The notes under the pieces are model-generated. The model saw nothing but the letters and a program-made list of their open reading frames with translations, did not search any database and was not told where the DNA came from. The position numbers were made by a program, and so were the translations under genes. Shown here piece by piece: positions 1 to 8,857 of a stretch of DNA of 45,524 bases (positions within the stretch are counted from its first letter, which is position 1; each line of letters begins with the position of its first letter). The DNA comes from Bacteroidia bacterium. GTDB taxonomy: Bacteria; Bacteroidota; Bacteroidia; Flavobacteriales; Flavobacteriaceae. The stretch lies in NCBI GenBank assembly GCA_030429955.1, contig JAUIGO010000021.1, positions 1 through 45,524 of the forward strand, in the 5' to 3' direction.

Positions 1-839
1 CAATGCTATTTGTTGGAGGAATGGTTCCTGTTGTATTCTCTGCTTTAGCAATGAATGCGGTTGGAAAAGCTGCAATGGAAATGGTGCATGAAGTACGTCG
101 TCAGTTTAGAGATATTCCAGGTATTATGGAAGGGACAGGAAAACCACAATACGATAAGTGTGTTGCAATTTCTACGGAAGCTTCATTAAAAGAGATGATG
201 TTACCTGGCTTATTAACTATAGGATTTCCTTTAGTTATTGCTTTTGTACCAATGATTTTTGGAATGGATAATATGGCAATTGCTGAAATGTTAGGTGGCT
301 ATATGGCTGGTGTTACTGTGTCTGGTGTGCTTTGGGCAATCTTCCAAAACAACGCAGGAGGTGCTTGGGACAACGCTAAAAAATCGTTTGAAGCTGGAGT
401 TGAAATTAATGGTGAAATGACTTATAAAGGCTCAGATGCTCATAAAGCTGCTGTAACTGGTGACACTGTTGGTGATCCATTTAAGGATACTTCTGGTCCA
501 TCAATGAACATCCTTATTAAATTAACATGTTTAATCGGATTGGTTATTGCTCCAATTTTAGGAGGACATAGTTCTTCAGAAGATACAGTAATGCTGTCTG
601 ATGAAATTACTAAAGAAGTAAAAGTAAATATGACGTCTAATGAAGATGGAACTGTAAAAGCAATTGTAACAACAACGACTACCGAAAATGGAGAAGCTGT
701 AACAAAAGATGAAACATTTGAAGGTACTGAAGACGAAGTTAAAGCGAAATTAGATGCTTTAAAAGATGTTGAGGTTAAAGTTAAAGAAGGCAAAAAAGTT
801 GTAAAAAAAGTAATTGAAGAAGTTGAAGAGAATAACTAG
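1..839 (+). CDS. hppA: Membrane-bound ion-translocating pyrophosphatase, C-terminal part (5' end outside window)
   Basis: This is the C-terminal 278 or so residues of an integral-membrane pyrophosphatase, which couples PPi hydrolysis to H+ or Na+ export. The reading frame is open to the left edge, so the start lies upstream. Family hallmarks are the stretch [12 protein letters not shown] and the cytoplasmic catalytic motif [14 protein letters not shown], followed by the last membrane helix (about residues 168-190 of the visible part). The residues that decide K+ dependence and H+ versus Na+ specificity lie mostly upstream, so the ion cannot be assigned. After the last helix, where most family members end, this protein carries about 85 extra residues. 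They are rich in Glu, Lys, Val and Thr and look like a small soluble domain. A bidirectional terminator follows 21 bp after the stop. Confidence 0.93.
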   Translation, partial: MLFVGGMVPVVFSALAMNAVGKAAMEMVHEVRRQFRDIPGIMEGTGKPQYDKCVAISTEASLKEMMLPGLLTIGFPLVIAFVPMIFGMDNMAIAEMLGGYMAGVTVSGVLWAIFQNNAGGAWDNAKKSFEAGVEINGEMTYKGSDAHKAAVTGDTVGDPFKDTSGPSMNILIKLTCLIGLVIAPILGGHSSSEDTVMLSDEITKEVKVNMTSNEDGTVKAIVTTTTTENGEAVTKDETFEGTEDEVKAKLDALKDVEVKVKEGKKVVKKVIEEVEENN

Positions 840-860
840 TCTTCATAATTCATGATATAA

Positions 861-890
861 AAAAAACCACACTTTTCAGTGTGGTTTTTT
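861..890. terminator. Bidirectional rho-independent terminator
   Basis: A perfect 12-bp stem, AAAAAACCACAC / GTGTGGTTTTTT, encloses a 6-nt loop, with A and T tracts on both sides. It lies between the convergent pyrophosphatase and S9 peptidase genes and can serve both. Confidence 0.9.
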
Positions 891-910
891 ATTTTCAGTA
901 AAACTTAAAT

Positions 911-3424
911 CTAATTTGTTTTAGGAACATCTCTATTCATTTCTGTAATATCAATGCTTGTAGCTTCTTTATCTAAGAAATATTTACTAAAGTGGTCTGC
1001 TCTTAGCCAGAATGAATATTCGGTCATGCTTCCAAATCCGTGACGCTGTCCAGGCATAATCATAAACTTAAATCGTTTGTTGTTTTTAATTAAAGCTTCG
1101 GCAACACGAATGGTTCCTCCTGGATGCACATTGTTATCAACATCACCATGAATTAACATTAAGTGACCTTTTAAGTTTTTAGCTAAGGATTGGTTGTCAT
1201 CAATGATGTACTTGTATTTCACATTGCCATCATCATCCATTTCTTCTTTAACACCATGATGTGTTTCGCTCCACCAACTGTTGTAAATATTATTATCATG
1301 ATTTCCTGCAGATGAAACAGCAGCTTTAAAGAAATCAGGATATACCAACATCGCAGCAGTTGACATAAAGCCACCACCTGAGTGACCATATATACCAACT
1401 TTACTAATATCAATATACTTATGTTGGTCTGCTAACTGCTCAGCTACATACTTTTTATCAGCAAGGCCATAATCTCTTAAATTTCCATAACCATAGTTGT
1501 GATACCATTTTGAACGGTCTGGATGACCACCTCTATTTCCCATAGTGATTACAATAAAGCCAACTTGAGCCATTCTATCTAAGCGATCCATACTCAGCGA
1601 AAAAGATTTGTTTACAGCTTCTGTTTGTGGTCCTGGGTAAACATATTCCAATAATGGATAGTTTTTGGTTTCATCAAAATCAAATGGCTTGTACATAACA
1701 CCGTAAATATCTGTAATACCATCATCAGCTTTCACTTTAAATGGTTCAGGAAATTTATAGCCAGTAGCCATTAATTGTGATAAATCTGCTTCTTCAAGCT
1801 GCATGACAACTGAACCTGAATTGTTTCTTAATTCAGATTTTGGTGCTGTATTGACTCTTGAATAGTTACTTACAAAAAATGCATTGGAATCAGACATGCT
1901 AATGTTTGTATTGTAATCTCCAGGATTGAGTGCTTTTAAACCTGTTCCGTTTAGGTTAATTTTATAAAGATGCTCAAAATAAGGATCTTCATCTTTCGGT
2001 ATGCCATGTGCTGTAAAGTAAAGTGTTCTCGATTTTTCATCTACACCAATAGCATTTTCAACATGGTAAGATCCATTGGTCACTTGATTTTTTAAGTTTC
2101 CCTCACTGTCATAGAGGTAGTAATGCGCCCACCCATCACGTTCTGCCCAATGCAACATTTCGGTTTCGTTGTTAAAAAGCACTAGTTGTCGAGTTTCGAT
2201 ATATGTGTTAAAACGTTCTTCAATAAGTACTTTTACATCTCCTGTATTAAGGTCCGCAACACAGATGTCCAGTTTTTTTCGATCTCGACTAATGGTGTTA
2301 AAATAAATTTTTCCTTTTTTTGAAAGCAATAGGGAAGGTTGAAAATCATCATCAGCATTGGATTGTTTCCTCGGTTCACGATACACTGAAATGCTTTGCT
2401 GTTTTGTGGTATCTAGTTTAACGGTATTTATGTTTTTTGAAGGAATATCAAAAATCAACAATTCAGGCTTGTAGAATTCTTGCTCTCCAGGCATGTGATA
2501 CTTATACGTTTCAAGTGTAGGTCTTTTATCAGATGTTGAATTAATAACCCATAAATCTTTTATATGTCTTGAGTCAGTTCTTTCTAATACAAATTTATTG
2601 GAGTCATGAGACCAAGTTCCCCAAACACCTTTACGTTTGTCTTTATTTTTTTCTTTTTCCTCGTTGTTTTCACCTCTTCCACCTCTTCCATAACTGTAGT
2701 TTTCCTCGCCATCTTTGGTCCATTGATGTTCAACAATGGTTGAATCTTTTTCATCTTTTACAGCTTTCATGAAATTTTCTTTATCCATCCAATATAGATT
2801 GAAGTTTTTGGAGAACAATACTATAGAGCTATCTGGAGCTACATTTGCCCAGCTTTCCCATTCTTTTTTGTCTTCTTTTTTATTGTCTATAATGGTTAAC
2901 CCATTACTGCCAGGTCTATACTCAAAATGATAAACTTTTTTTTCCTTTTTTGGTTTTTTCTTATCTTTTTTTGTTTCAGTAGAGTCTGTATCAGTTGTTT
3001 TCTTATCGTCAATTGCATCAACTTCTTCTGTTGACGTCACCCTAAAACGAATAGCGGTTTCGTTTTTCACAAACTTAAAATCAAAGCGAGGCAAGTGTTG
3101 TGCATCGTAAGGATCTTTAGTGATTTCGGTTAGCCACTTTGCCATTTTTTCATTGTCAAATAACTTTGTTTGGGTTCTATTATCAGCATCAACTAAATAA
3201 TAATTTGAACCTTCTGTTGTTTTATATTGATACCAAAAACGATTGCCTTTTTTTAGCCAATGTGGTCTCACAGATGTTGAATGCACTAATTTTGCTAAAT
3301 TGGTTGGAGAATATTTGGCCGCTTGCCTATAATTTGGAGTTGGCGTGTTTTTCTCTGTTGTATCTTGCGAAAACACTAGTGTTGTACTTAGTACGAAACT
3401 AAATATTAGTAAAAATTTTTTCAT
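911..3424 (-). CDS. Secreted S9-family prolyl oligopeptidase / dipeptidyl peptidase IV-like
   Basis: An 837-residue exported serine peptidase. A Sec signal peptide (MKKFLLIFSFVLSTTLVFSQ) is followed by a DPP IV-type beta-propeller region (about residues 60-580) and a C-terminal alpha/beta-hydrolase domain. The catalytic triad is visible: Ser682 in GHSGGG, Asp763 in HGDVDNNVH and His795 in QRHGFGS. These align with Ser630/Asp708/His740 of mammalian DPP IV. The likely role is release of dipeptides or processing of proline-containing peptides in the periplasm or at the cell surface. Two Lys/Glu-rich low-complexity stretches interrupt the propeller (about residues 138-165 and 245-268). They keep the frame and look like surface loops. 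The gene converges on the pyrophosphatase gene and shares its terminator. Substrate specificity within S9 cannot be read from the sequence. Confidence 0.93.
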   Translation of the reverse strand: MKKFLLIFSFVLSTTLVFSQDTTEKNTPTPNYRQAAKYSPTNLAKLVHSTSVRPHWLKKGNRFWYQYKTTEGSNYYLVDADNRTQTKLFDNEKMAKWLTEITKDPYDAQHLPRFDFKFVKNETAIRFRVTSTEEVDAIDDKKTTDTDSTETKKDKKKPKKEKKVYHFEYRPGSNGLTIIDNKKEDKKEWESWANVAPDSSIVLFSKNFNLYWMDKENFMKAVKDEKDSTIVEHQWTKDGEENYSYGRGGRGENNEEKEKNKDKRKGVWGTWSHDSNKFVLERTDSRHIKDLWVINSTSDKRPTLETYKYHMPGEQEFYKPELLIFDIPSKNINTVKLDTTKQQSISVYREPRKQSNADDDFQPSLLLSKKGKIYFNTISRDRKKLDICVADLNTGDVKVLIEERFNTYIETRQLVLFNNETEMLHWAERDGWAHYYLYDSEGNLKNQVTNGSYHVENAIGVDEKSRTLYFTAHGIPKDEDPYFEHLYKINLNGTGLKALNPGDYNTNISMSDSNAFFVSNYSRVNTAPKSELRNNSGSVVMQLEEADLSQLMATGYKFPEPFKVKADDGITDIYGVMYKPFDFDETKNYPLLEYVYPGPQTEAVNKSFSLSMDRLDRMAQVGFIVITMGNRGGHPDRSKWYHNYGYGNLRDYGLADKKYVAEQLADQHKYIDISKVGIYGHSGGGFMSTAAMLVYPDFFKAAVSSAGNHDNNIYNSWWSETHHGVKEEMDDDGNVKYKYIIDDNQSLAKNLKGHLMLIHGDVDNNVHPGGTIRVAEALIKNNKRFKFMIMPGQRHGFGSMTEYSFWLRADHFSKYFLDKEATSIDITEMNRDVPKTN

Positions 3425-3522
3425 AATAAGGGTTGGTCGTAATAAAAATGAATATTGATTATACGACTAATGTAAGAAATCTCATTAAAAATGAATATAA
3501 GAAATTATCTTAATTGAGTTTC

Positions 3523-4062
3523 TTAATTGATTCTTTCTAAAATATAGGTTTCAATTCTTGTTTTAGAGACCAAAACGTTTTCTGAATTGGTTTCAGAACT
3601 TGATTCACTAGTCCTGAATTTAAGAGTAGTTTCATTTAACTCTTGAATAGTAACTTGTTTGTAATCACCATTTTCATTAAAAGTTAAGCCTGTATTGCTA
3701 TTTCTTGTATATGTGCCAGATTCATTTCTAATAAGATTGGCAAAATAAAAGTACTCTTGACCATTTTCATCTGTAAAATAGTGGTCAACATTATGATCAC
3801 CATCAAAAGAATAGTTATTTGGGTTTTCAGAAATAGACATTTCAAAGTTAAGAAGCCAACCAGCTCCATGATACGAAGTGTTCCATGCTTCATTGGTATT
3901 AATGGCACGATAAGCTGTGGTGCCTTCATACTCATAGCTTTTCACTTTCCAAATTCCTGTAAGTTCAGCAAAAGATCTTTCAGGAGTTGGGCTGTCATCT
4001 TTTGAGCAACCTATCAAGGCGACTAAAAGTAAAATTAGTGTGGATTTTTTTAAAATTTTCAT
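3523..4062 (-). CDS. Small lipoprotein, lipocalin-like
   Basis: A lipoprotein of about 179 residues with a signal peptide and lipobox (LVALIGC, then SKDD). The ATG at 4062 is chosen because it begins MKILKKSTLILLL directly before the hydrophobic core. A TTG-initiated form from 4080 would only add six charged residues. The mature protein has the pattern LTGIWKVKSYEYEG near its N terminus and a series of short beta strands, resembling lipocalin-like lipoproteins common in Flavobacteriia. No catalytic residues stand out and no function is known. The gene lies alone between the S9 peptidase and the deoxynucleoside kinase, all on the minus strand, with about 100-bp gaps. Confidence 0.75.
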   Translation of the reverse strand: MKILKKSTLILLLVALIGCSKDDSPTPERSFAELTGIWKVKSYEYEGTTAYRAINTNEAWNTSYHGAGWLLNFEMSISENPNNYSFDGDHNVDHYFTDENGQEYFYFANLIRNESGTYTRNSNTGLTFNENGDYKQVTIQELNETTLKFRTSESSSETNSENVLVSKTRIETYILERIN

Positions 4063-4147
4063 AATTTCTTTTTCTTGCAATTGAACTAATATAGTTCACT
4101 TTTAGCAAAAAAGGAAAATTTTTAACAATGTAGTACTAAGATATTAC

Positions 4148-4762
4148 TTAAAATAAGCCATGAATCTCGGCATCAATTTTATTAATGATACTTCCTAAAT
4201 CTTCAGGATTATCAACAAAATCAAGGTTATCTACATCAACTATGAGAAGTTTTCCTTTGTCATAACCATGAATCCAGGCTTCGTAACGTTCGTTCAATCT
4301 ACTTAAATAATCGATACTGATAGAATTTTCATAATCGCGACCACGTTTGTGAATCTGGCTAACTAAATTTGGTATTGAGCTTCTAAGGTATATCAATAAA
4401 TCTGGACCGCTAACTAATGATTCCATAAGCTGAAACAATAATGAATAATTTTCAAAATCACGATTGGTCATTAAGCCCATGGCATGCAAATTTGGTGCAA
4501 AAATATGAGCATCTTCGTATATGGTTCGGTCTTGAATGATTTCCTTACCGCTTTGGTGAATTTGTAGTACCTGACGAAAACGACTGTTTAAAAAATACAC
4601 TTGCAAGTTAAAACTCCAACGTTCCATTTGATTGTAGAAGTCATCGAGATAAGGATTGTCAACCACATCTTCCAGTTGAGCTTCCCATTTATAATGTTTT
4701 GCTAGTAATTTTGTGAGTGTAGTTTTCCCTGCGCCAATATTTCCGGCAATTGCAACATGCAT
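4148..4762 (-). CDS. Deoxynucleoside kinase (deoxyadenosine/deoxyguanosine kinase type)
   Basis: A 204-residue cytoplasmic kinase that phosphorylates deoxynucleosides for nucleotide salvage. The N-terminal P-loop is GNIGAGKT (residues 7-14). The dNK-family DR-x-x-x-E motif appears as DRTIYEDAHIF near residue 98, and the ERW and LNSRFRQ segments of the substrate pocket are present. The length is normal for bacterial dAK/dGK enzymes. Base specificity cannot be assigned from sequence alone. The start codon lies 3 bp after the stop of the upstream gene (4766-5545), so the two are probably co-transcribed, although their functions have no obvious link. Confidence 0.9.
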   Translation of the reverse strand: MHVAIAGNIGAGKTTLTKLLAKHYKWEAQLEDVVDNPYLDDFYNQMERWSFNLQVYFLNSRFRQVLQIHQSGKEIIQDRTIYEDAHIFAPNLHAMGLMTNRDFENYSLLFQLMESLVSGPDLLIYLRSSIPNLVSQIHKRGRDYENSISIDYLSRLNERYEAWIHGYDKGKLLIVDVDNLDFVDNPEDLGSIINKIDAEIHGLF

Positions 4763-4765
4763 AAT

Positions 4766-5545
4766 TTATTCGTTTATTAGTTGGTATTGATGAAGAAATT
4801 CATCGTCGTAAATATACAAGGTTTCATTGGTTACAAAAAACTGTTTTATTAACAAATTTGGCAGTTGTATTGGAATAACATTTCCTGTATTGTTTTTTAA
4901 ATAAAACAAAGAATTATCTTTTTGCAACACAATATTTCCATTGCTTTCACTTATGGAATGGTAACCATCATTTTTCATTTTTTTAAGCAAGCTTCCAAAG
5001 TAATTGTACACGTACAAATAGTTTTTAGTCAGTACCCAACATGTATTGTAGTTGCTAGTAATCTGATTTACATTTTCAGCAATAGGTAAGGTTTTTGCTT
5101 TTGTAGTGTTGGTTCTATAGTCAAACAATTCTAACTCTTGTGTATTTTGATTAAAACACCAAATGGTATTATCATTTCCAGTTGAGATGTGAGAGATTAT
5201 TCTGTAAGGTTTTGTAGTGTTAAAATTTATTTTTGATATTTCAGATAAGCGGTTATCTAAAACAACAACAGTATTAAAATCTTTGTAAAACACATTTATT
5301 TTTAAAGGATTAAATGCGTTTGCTGAAGTAATGTTTCCTAATTGCACATTGCTATACCTTAGGCTTTCTGTTGCTCTATTAGTTATAATTGAATTGTTAT
5401 TGATGTAAATAAGATTTTCAAAATTATCAATCTTAACAATGTCATTAACTTGTAGCTTGGTTTTATCAATCAATTGAACGTCTATACTATTTTGAGAAAA
5501 TAATACAGAGCTAAAAACTATAAAGAAAAAATTGATGTACTTCAT
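4766..5545 (-). CDS. Secreted protein of unknown function, probable beta-propeller
   Basis: A 259-residue protein with a Sec signal peptide (MKYINFFFIVFSSVLFSQNS). The mature part is made of short repeats of beta strands with motifs such as YVYNYFGSLLKKM, NTIWCFNQNTQELELFDY and SLFYLKNNTGNVIPIQL. These suggest a small propeller of the WD40/NHL sort, but no consensus repeat is clear enough to name. Cys residues are scarce and no enzymatic motif is visible. It is the first gene of a probable two-gene unit with the deoxynucleoside kinase (3-bp spacing). I do not recognise a specific family. Confidence 0.7.
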   Translation of the reverse strand: MKYINFFFIVFSSVLFSQNSIDVQLIDKTKLQVNDIVKIDNFENLIYINNNSIITNRATESLRYSNVQLGNITSANAFNPLKINVFYKDFNTVVVLDNRLSEISKINFNTTKPYRIISHISTGNDNTIWCFNQNTQELELFDYRTNTTKAKTLPIAENVNQITSNYNTCWVLTKNYLYVYNYFGSLLKKMKNDGYHSISESNGNIVLQKDNSLFYLKNNTGNVIPIQLPNLLIKQFFVTNETLYIYDDEFLHQYQLINE

Positions 5546-5579
5546 TTGAAGTGGGAAAGTACAAAAATTGAACCACTTT

Positions 5580-6266
5580 TTAACAGATTAATTTATATCC
5601 AAAACCTCTAACATTTACAATTTGAATAGTCTCGTCTTGTTGCAATTTTTTTCGAAGTTTCGTAATAAACACATCCATACTTCTGGCAGAAAAGAAATCG
5701 TCTATTCCCCAAAGTTTTTTTAATATTAAGGAACGATCTAACACCTCATTTTTGTTTGTTATTAGATGATAAAGTAAATGTGCTTCACGATGTGTTAGTT
5801 GAACATTTTCATTGTTTTTATATGATAATGATTGCTTAGGGAAATTAAAGGTATAACTACCAATCTCTAAAACATCTGCTGTTTTTTGCAGTTGTGTTCT
5901 GTTTAGCAAATTGTTTATTCTAACAATTAGCTCTTCAATACTAAAAGGTTTTTTTAAATAATCGTTTCCACCAATATTAAAACCCTCAACCACATCTTGA
6001 GTTTGAGATTTTGCAGTTAAAAATATAATTGGAATGGTGTCGTCTTCCAACCTGATTTCCTTTGCTAAGGTAAACCCATCTTTTTTTGGCATCATCACAT
6101 CAAGGACTAAAAGTTCAGGGTTACTCTGTTTGTATGTTTGGTAAGCTTTTTCACCATTGTCACAAAGCAAAACTTGAAAGTTTCTAGTCTCTAAGCTCTC
6201 TTTGATTATTTGCCCCAAAGCTGGCTCGTCTTCGGCTAATAATATGGTGTTTTTATGCTTATCCAT
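5580..6266 (-). CDS. OmpR-family response regulator (RprY-like)
   Basis: A 228-residue DNA-binding response regulator. The receiver domain (residues 6-120) has the acidic pair AEDEP, phosphoacceptor Asp56 in LVLDVMMP, and the Thr (FLTAKS) and Lys (LKKPF) switch residues. The C-terminal winged helix (about 130-228) ends in VRGFGYKLI, typical of the OmpR class. The start is taken at the ATG at 6266, where ATGGATAA overlaps the stop of the sensor kinase by 8 bp. This is the usual translational coupling. The upstream in-frame ATG at 6299 would give an overlap of 41 bp and is less likely. It pairs with the kinase at 6259-7776. Its DNA target may be the TTAAC repeats at 7817-7841. Confidence 0.92.
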   Translation of the reverse strand: MDKHKNTILLAEDEPALGQIIKESLETRNFQVLLCDNGEKAYQTYKQSNPELLVLDVMMPKKDGFTLAKEIRLEDDTIPIIFLTAKSQTQDVVEGFNIGGNDYLKKPFSIEELIVRINNLLNRTQLQKTADVLEIGSYTFNFPKQSLSYKNNENVQLTHREAHLLYHLITNKNEVLDRSLILKKLWGIDDFFSARSMDVFITKLRKKLQQDETIQIVNVRGFGYKLIC

Positions 6267-7776
6267 TTGGAATTGTGATTTTAAAAGTGGTCCATTCATT
6301 ATCTAAATCTAAGTGAATTGTTCCATCATGTTTTTCAATGATTTTTTTAGCATAATACAAACCTATACCAAACCCTTTTACATCATGTGTGTTGCCTTTT
6401 GGGATGCGGTAAAACTTCTCAAATATTTTATCCTTGTTCTCTTTAGTCAGAGTTTTTCCATTATCAGAAATAGTAATGGTAAAGCCATTGGCATTTTGTT
6501 GCAGATTTACCGTTATCTTATTTCCTCCATATTTTATGGCATTGTCAATAATGTTATTTATAGCATTTTCAAAATGAAACACATCAATTGGAGCATATAT
6601 ATCATCTTGAGAAGCATCAAAGGATAATGATTTTTCTGCGAGTTCTAATTTATGCTTATTGACTAATCCATGTATGAGCTCTGTTACGTTATTTTGTTCT
6701 TTGTTTAGCTGTAAATTTTCACTGTCTAAAGAAGCTGTTTCCAAAAGCTTTTCAACCATCACATTAAGTTTACTCAATTGATTGTTTGACATATCAATGT
6801 AAGACTTTGTTTTTTCAGTATCATTTAAAACATTAAAGTTTTTAATACTCTCTAAAGCAACTCCAATAGTTGAAATAGGAGTTTTAAACTCATGTGTGAT
6901 GTTGCTTATAAAATCGTTCTTGACTTCTGCAATCTGCTTTTGATGTTTTATAATTTTCAGTAAGTAAAACAAACAACTAATTACCACCAGAACAAGTAAT
7001 GTAGATAATAAAATACCTGTAAGAATACGCTTTAAAATTTCTTTTGTGGTGTTGGTAAAATCAATTTTAAGTGAACTATCTTGAGGTAAAAATGTAGAAT
7101 TTGATAATGCGTTTATAGAGGATGCATTAACAATAGCTTCATTAAAAACGTGTGGTTTGGTATCAGAATTGGTTAGTGTTAAGCCAAATTCAATATCTAA
7201 GTTTTTCCGTTTAAGATCTTGTTTTAACAAGGAATCTATGGTGGTCAAATTTAAAGTGTCTTGCGACATCGAAAAAATCACTTTTGAAGTCAAAATTTTA
7301 AAGTCATCAATAATCAAAGAATCTGGTTTTTGTGTTTTTGATGTACTATACTCAACCATTTTTTTTAGATGATTTTGATGCTCATCATTATTGTGTAAAG
7401 CTTTTGAAAGAGAATCTGCTTTTAGACCTTCAAAAATTTGTATTCCGTCAGTATTGTTAATGCTAATTCTAAGCGAATCCATATTTTTGAATCCCTTTTC
7501 TTCAAATTGTATAGAGCTTAATATACTGTCAAATTTCCCACCTTTACCTAAAATACCTTCTGACGTTGCTTCAATTGCAAAACCAATCGTGTTTTCTTTA
7601 GCTAAGTTGGCATAATAGGTTTCAACAGCATTGTCCAAACTTGCTTGCACCTCATTGGTTAATTGCTGTTTATTAATCTCATAGTTTTTAAAGTTCCAAT
7701 AAACCTGAATGCTAATGGTACCAACAATTACCGCAACAATTATATATAAGATTACTCTGTATCTAGCGTCATTCAT
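6259..7776 (-). CDS. Sensor histidine kinase (RprX-like)
   Basis: A 505-residue membrane kinase. Transmembrane helix 1 is at about residues 6-28 and helix 2 at about 250-275, flanking a periplasmic sensor region of about 220 residues with no domain I recognise. The HisKA dimerisation domain contains phosphoaccepting His295 (ISNITHEFKTPIS). The HATPase domain shows the N box (NIIDNAIKYGG), G1 (ISDNGKTL), F box (IFEKFYRIP) and G2 (GFGIGLYYAKK). All catalytic boxes are intact. It is the first gene of the two-component operon and is divergent from the GLPGLI cluster starting at 7897, with a 120-bp shared regulatory region. The signal is unknown. A link to the envelope proteins next door is inferred from position only. 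Confidence 0.92.
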   Translation of the reverse strand: MNDARYRVILYIIVAVIVGTISIQVYWNFKNYEINKQQLTNEVQASLDNAVETYYANLAKENTIGFAIEATSEGILGKGGKFDSILSSIQFEEKGFKNMDSLRISINNTDGIQIFEGLKADSLSKALHNNDEHQNHLKKMVEYSTSKTQKPDSLIIDDFKILTSKVIFSMSQDTLNLTTIDSLLKQDLKRKNLDIEFGLTLTNSDTKPHVFNEAIVNASSINALSNSTFLPQDSSLKIDFTNTTKEILKRILTGILLSTLLVLVVISCLFYLLKIIKHQKQIAEVKNDFISNITHEFKTPISTIGVALESIKNFNVLNDTEKTKSYIDMSNNQLSKLNVMVEKLLETASLDSENLQLNKEQNNVTELIHGLVNKHKLELAEKSLSFDASQDDIYAPIDVFHFENAINNIIDNAIKYGGNKITVNLQQNANGFTITISDNGKTLTKENKDKIFEKFYRIPKGNTHDVKGFGIGLYYAKKIIEKHDGTIHLDLDNEWTTFKITIPNG

Positions 7777-7816
7777 AACTCAAAAGTAATTGTTAATTTT
7801 ATAGAAAGCGAATTGC

Positions 7817-7841
7817 TTAACACACGTTAACACTAGTTAAC
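7817..7841. promoter_or_regulatory. Candidate response-regulator operator: three TTAAC direct repeats, 10-bp period
   Basis: TTAAC occurs at 7817, 7827 and 7837, exactly one helical turn apart, with a shared context (gTTAACaC). OmpR-family regulators bind tandem direct repeats of 10-11 bp on one face of the DNA. The site lies between the two-component operon and the first GLPGLI gene, so it could control either or both. Assignment to this regulator is inference. Confidence 0.5.
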
Positions 7842-7896
7842 TCAAAAGTTTACAACAAGTTCTCATATTTGTATTGCAAAATTTAAATTAATAATC

Positions 7897-8748
7897 ATGA
7901 ATAGACTAGTTAAACTAATCACTTTGCTTATTATGGCTATAACAACTAATGTTATGGCGCAAGACTTTCAAGGTATAGCGACCTACAAATCCCAAAGAAA
8001 ATTTGATATTAAGTTGGATAGTACTCAAATGAATTCTGAAATGCATCAACGAATGATGGCCATGATGAAAAAGCAATTTGAAAAAACACATATTCTAATC
8101 TTTAATAAGGAAGAATCCATTTACAAAGAGGATGAACAATTAGAAGCACCACAGCCACAAGGCATGGTCATGGTTATGGTTGAAACTGGAGGCTCAGATG
8201 TGATGTACAAGAACACTAAAGAAAAACGCTACACCAATCAAAATGAATCTTTTAGTAAACTATTTTTAATACGAGATAAGCTGGAAGATATTAAATGGGA
8301 ACTGGGAAGCGAAACAAAAAACATTGGAGATTACACGTGTTATAAAGCTACGTTTAAAAGAGAGGTTGAAGTTATTCAAGGTGGTATTAGTGTAAATGGT
8401 GATAAAGATCTCGACGAAGAAGCTAAACCTGAAATGAAAGAAATTACTGTAACGGCTTGGTATACACCTCAAATTCCAGTAAACACAGGACCAGCTCAAT
8501 ACCATGGACTTCCAGGATTAATTTTAGAAGTCAGTGATGGTACAACCACAATGATGTGTAGCAAAGTGGTTCTGAATCCTGAAAAAGCAGTAGAGATTAA
8601 AGAACCAACAAAAGGGCAAAAAGTGACGCAGAAAAAGTACGATGAAATGATGGAAAAGAAAATGAAGGAAATGAATGAACGTATGAGAAATAATCGTGAA
8701 CATCGTGATGGAGAGAGCATTGAAATCAGAATTGGAGATGGCAACTAA
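7897..8748 (+). CDS. GLPGLI family protein, copy 1
   Basis: A 283-residue exported protein with a Sec signal peptide (cleavage near VMAQ/DFQG). It has the family's conserved core TAWYTPQIP...GPxxYxGLPGLILEV, with GLPGLI at 204-209. Other shared blocks are KTHILIFNKEESIYKE (about 63-78) and IGDYTCYKA. The protein is unusually rich in Met, for example MHQRMMAMM near residue 50, GMVMVMVE near 90, and a C-terminal helix with MMEKKMKEMNERM. The family is restricted to Bacteroidota as far as I know and has no established function. This is the first gene of a run of three paralogues around an outer-membrane barrel gene, and it is divergent from a two-component system. Metal binding by the Met-rich segments is only a guess. 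Confidence 0.88.
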   Translation: MNRLVKLITLLIMAITTNVMAQDFQGIATYKSQRKFDIKLDSTQMNSEMHQRMMAMMKKQFEKTHILIFNKEESIYKEDEQLEAPQPQGMVMVMVETGGSDVMYKNTKEKRYTNQNESFSKLFLIRDKLEDIKWELGSETKNIGDYTCYKATFKREVEVIQGGISVNGDKDLDEEAKPEMKEITVTAWYTPQIPVNTGPAQYHGLPGLILEVSDGTTTMMCSKVVLNPEKAVEIKEPTKGQKVTQKKYDEMMEKKMKEMNERMRNNREHRDGESIEIRIGDGN

Positions 8749-8857
8749 AATATCGTTGTAAATAATTTAACGATGCGGCTTTAAACTAAATGCAACTATT
8801 TGAGTCTAATACGTGGTAAAAAACTATTTTTACTTTTCAATTTAAGACTATATAGTT

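Noticed and set aside
440-793. Minus-strand frame opposite the pyrophosphatase tail
   Set aside because: It is an artefact of the repetitive GAA/GTA codons in the acidic extension.
6267-6299. Upstream start of the OmpR-type regulator
   Set aside because: The ATGGATAA overlap with the kinase stop at 6259-6266 is the normal coupling, and the receiver domain begins just after it.
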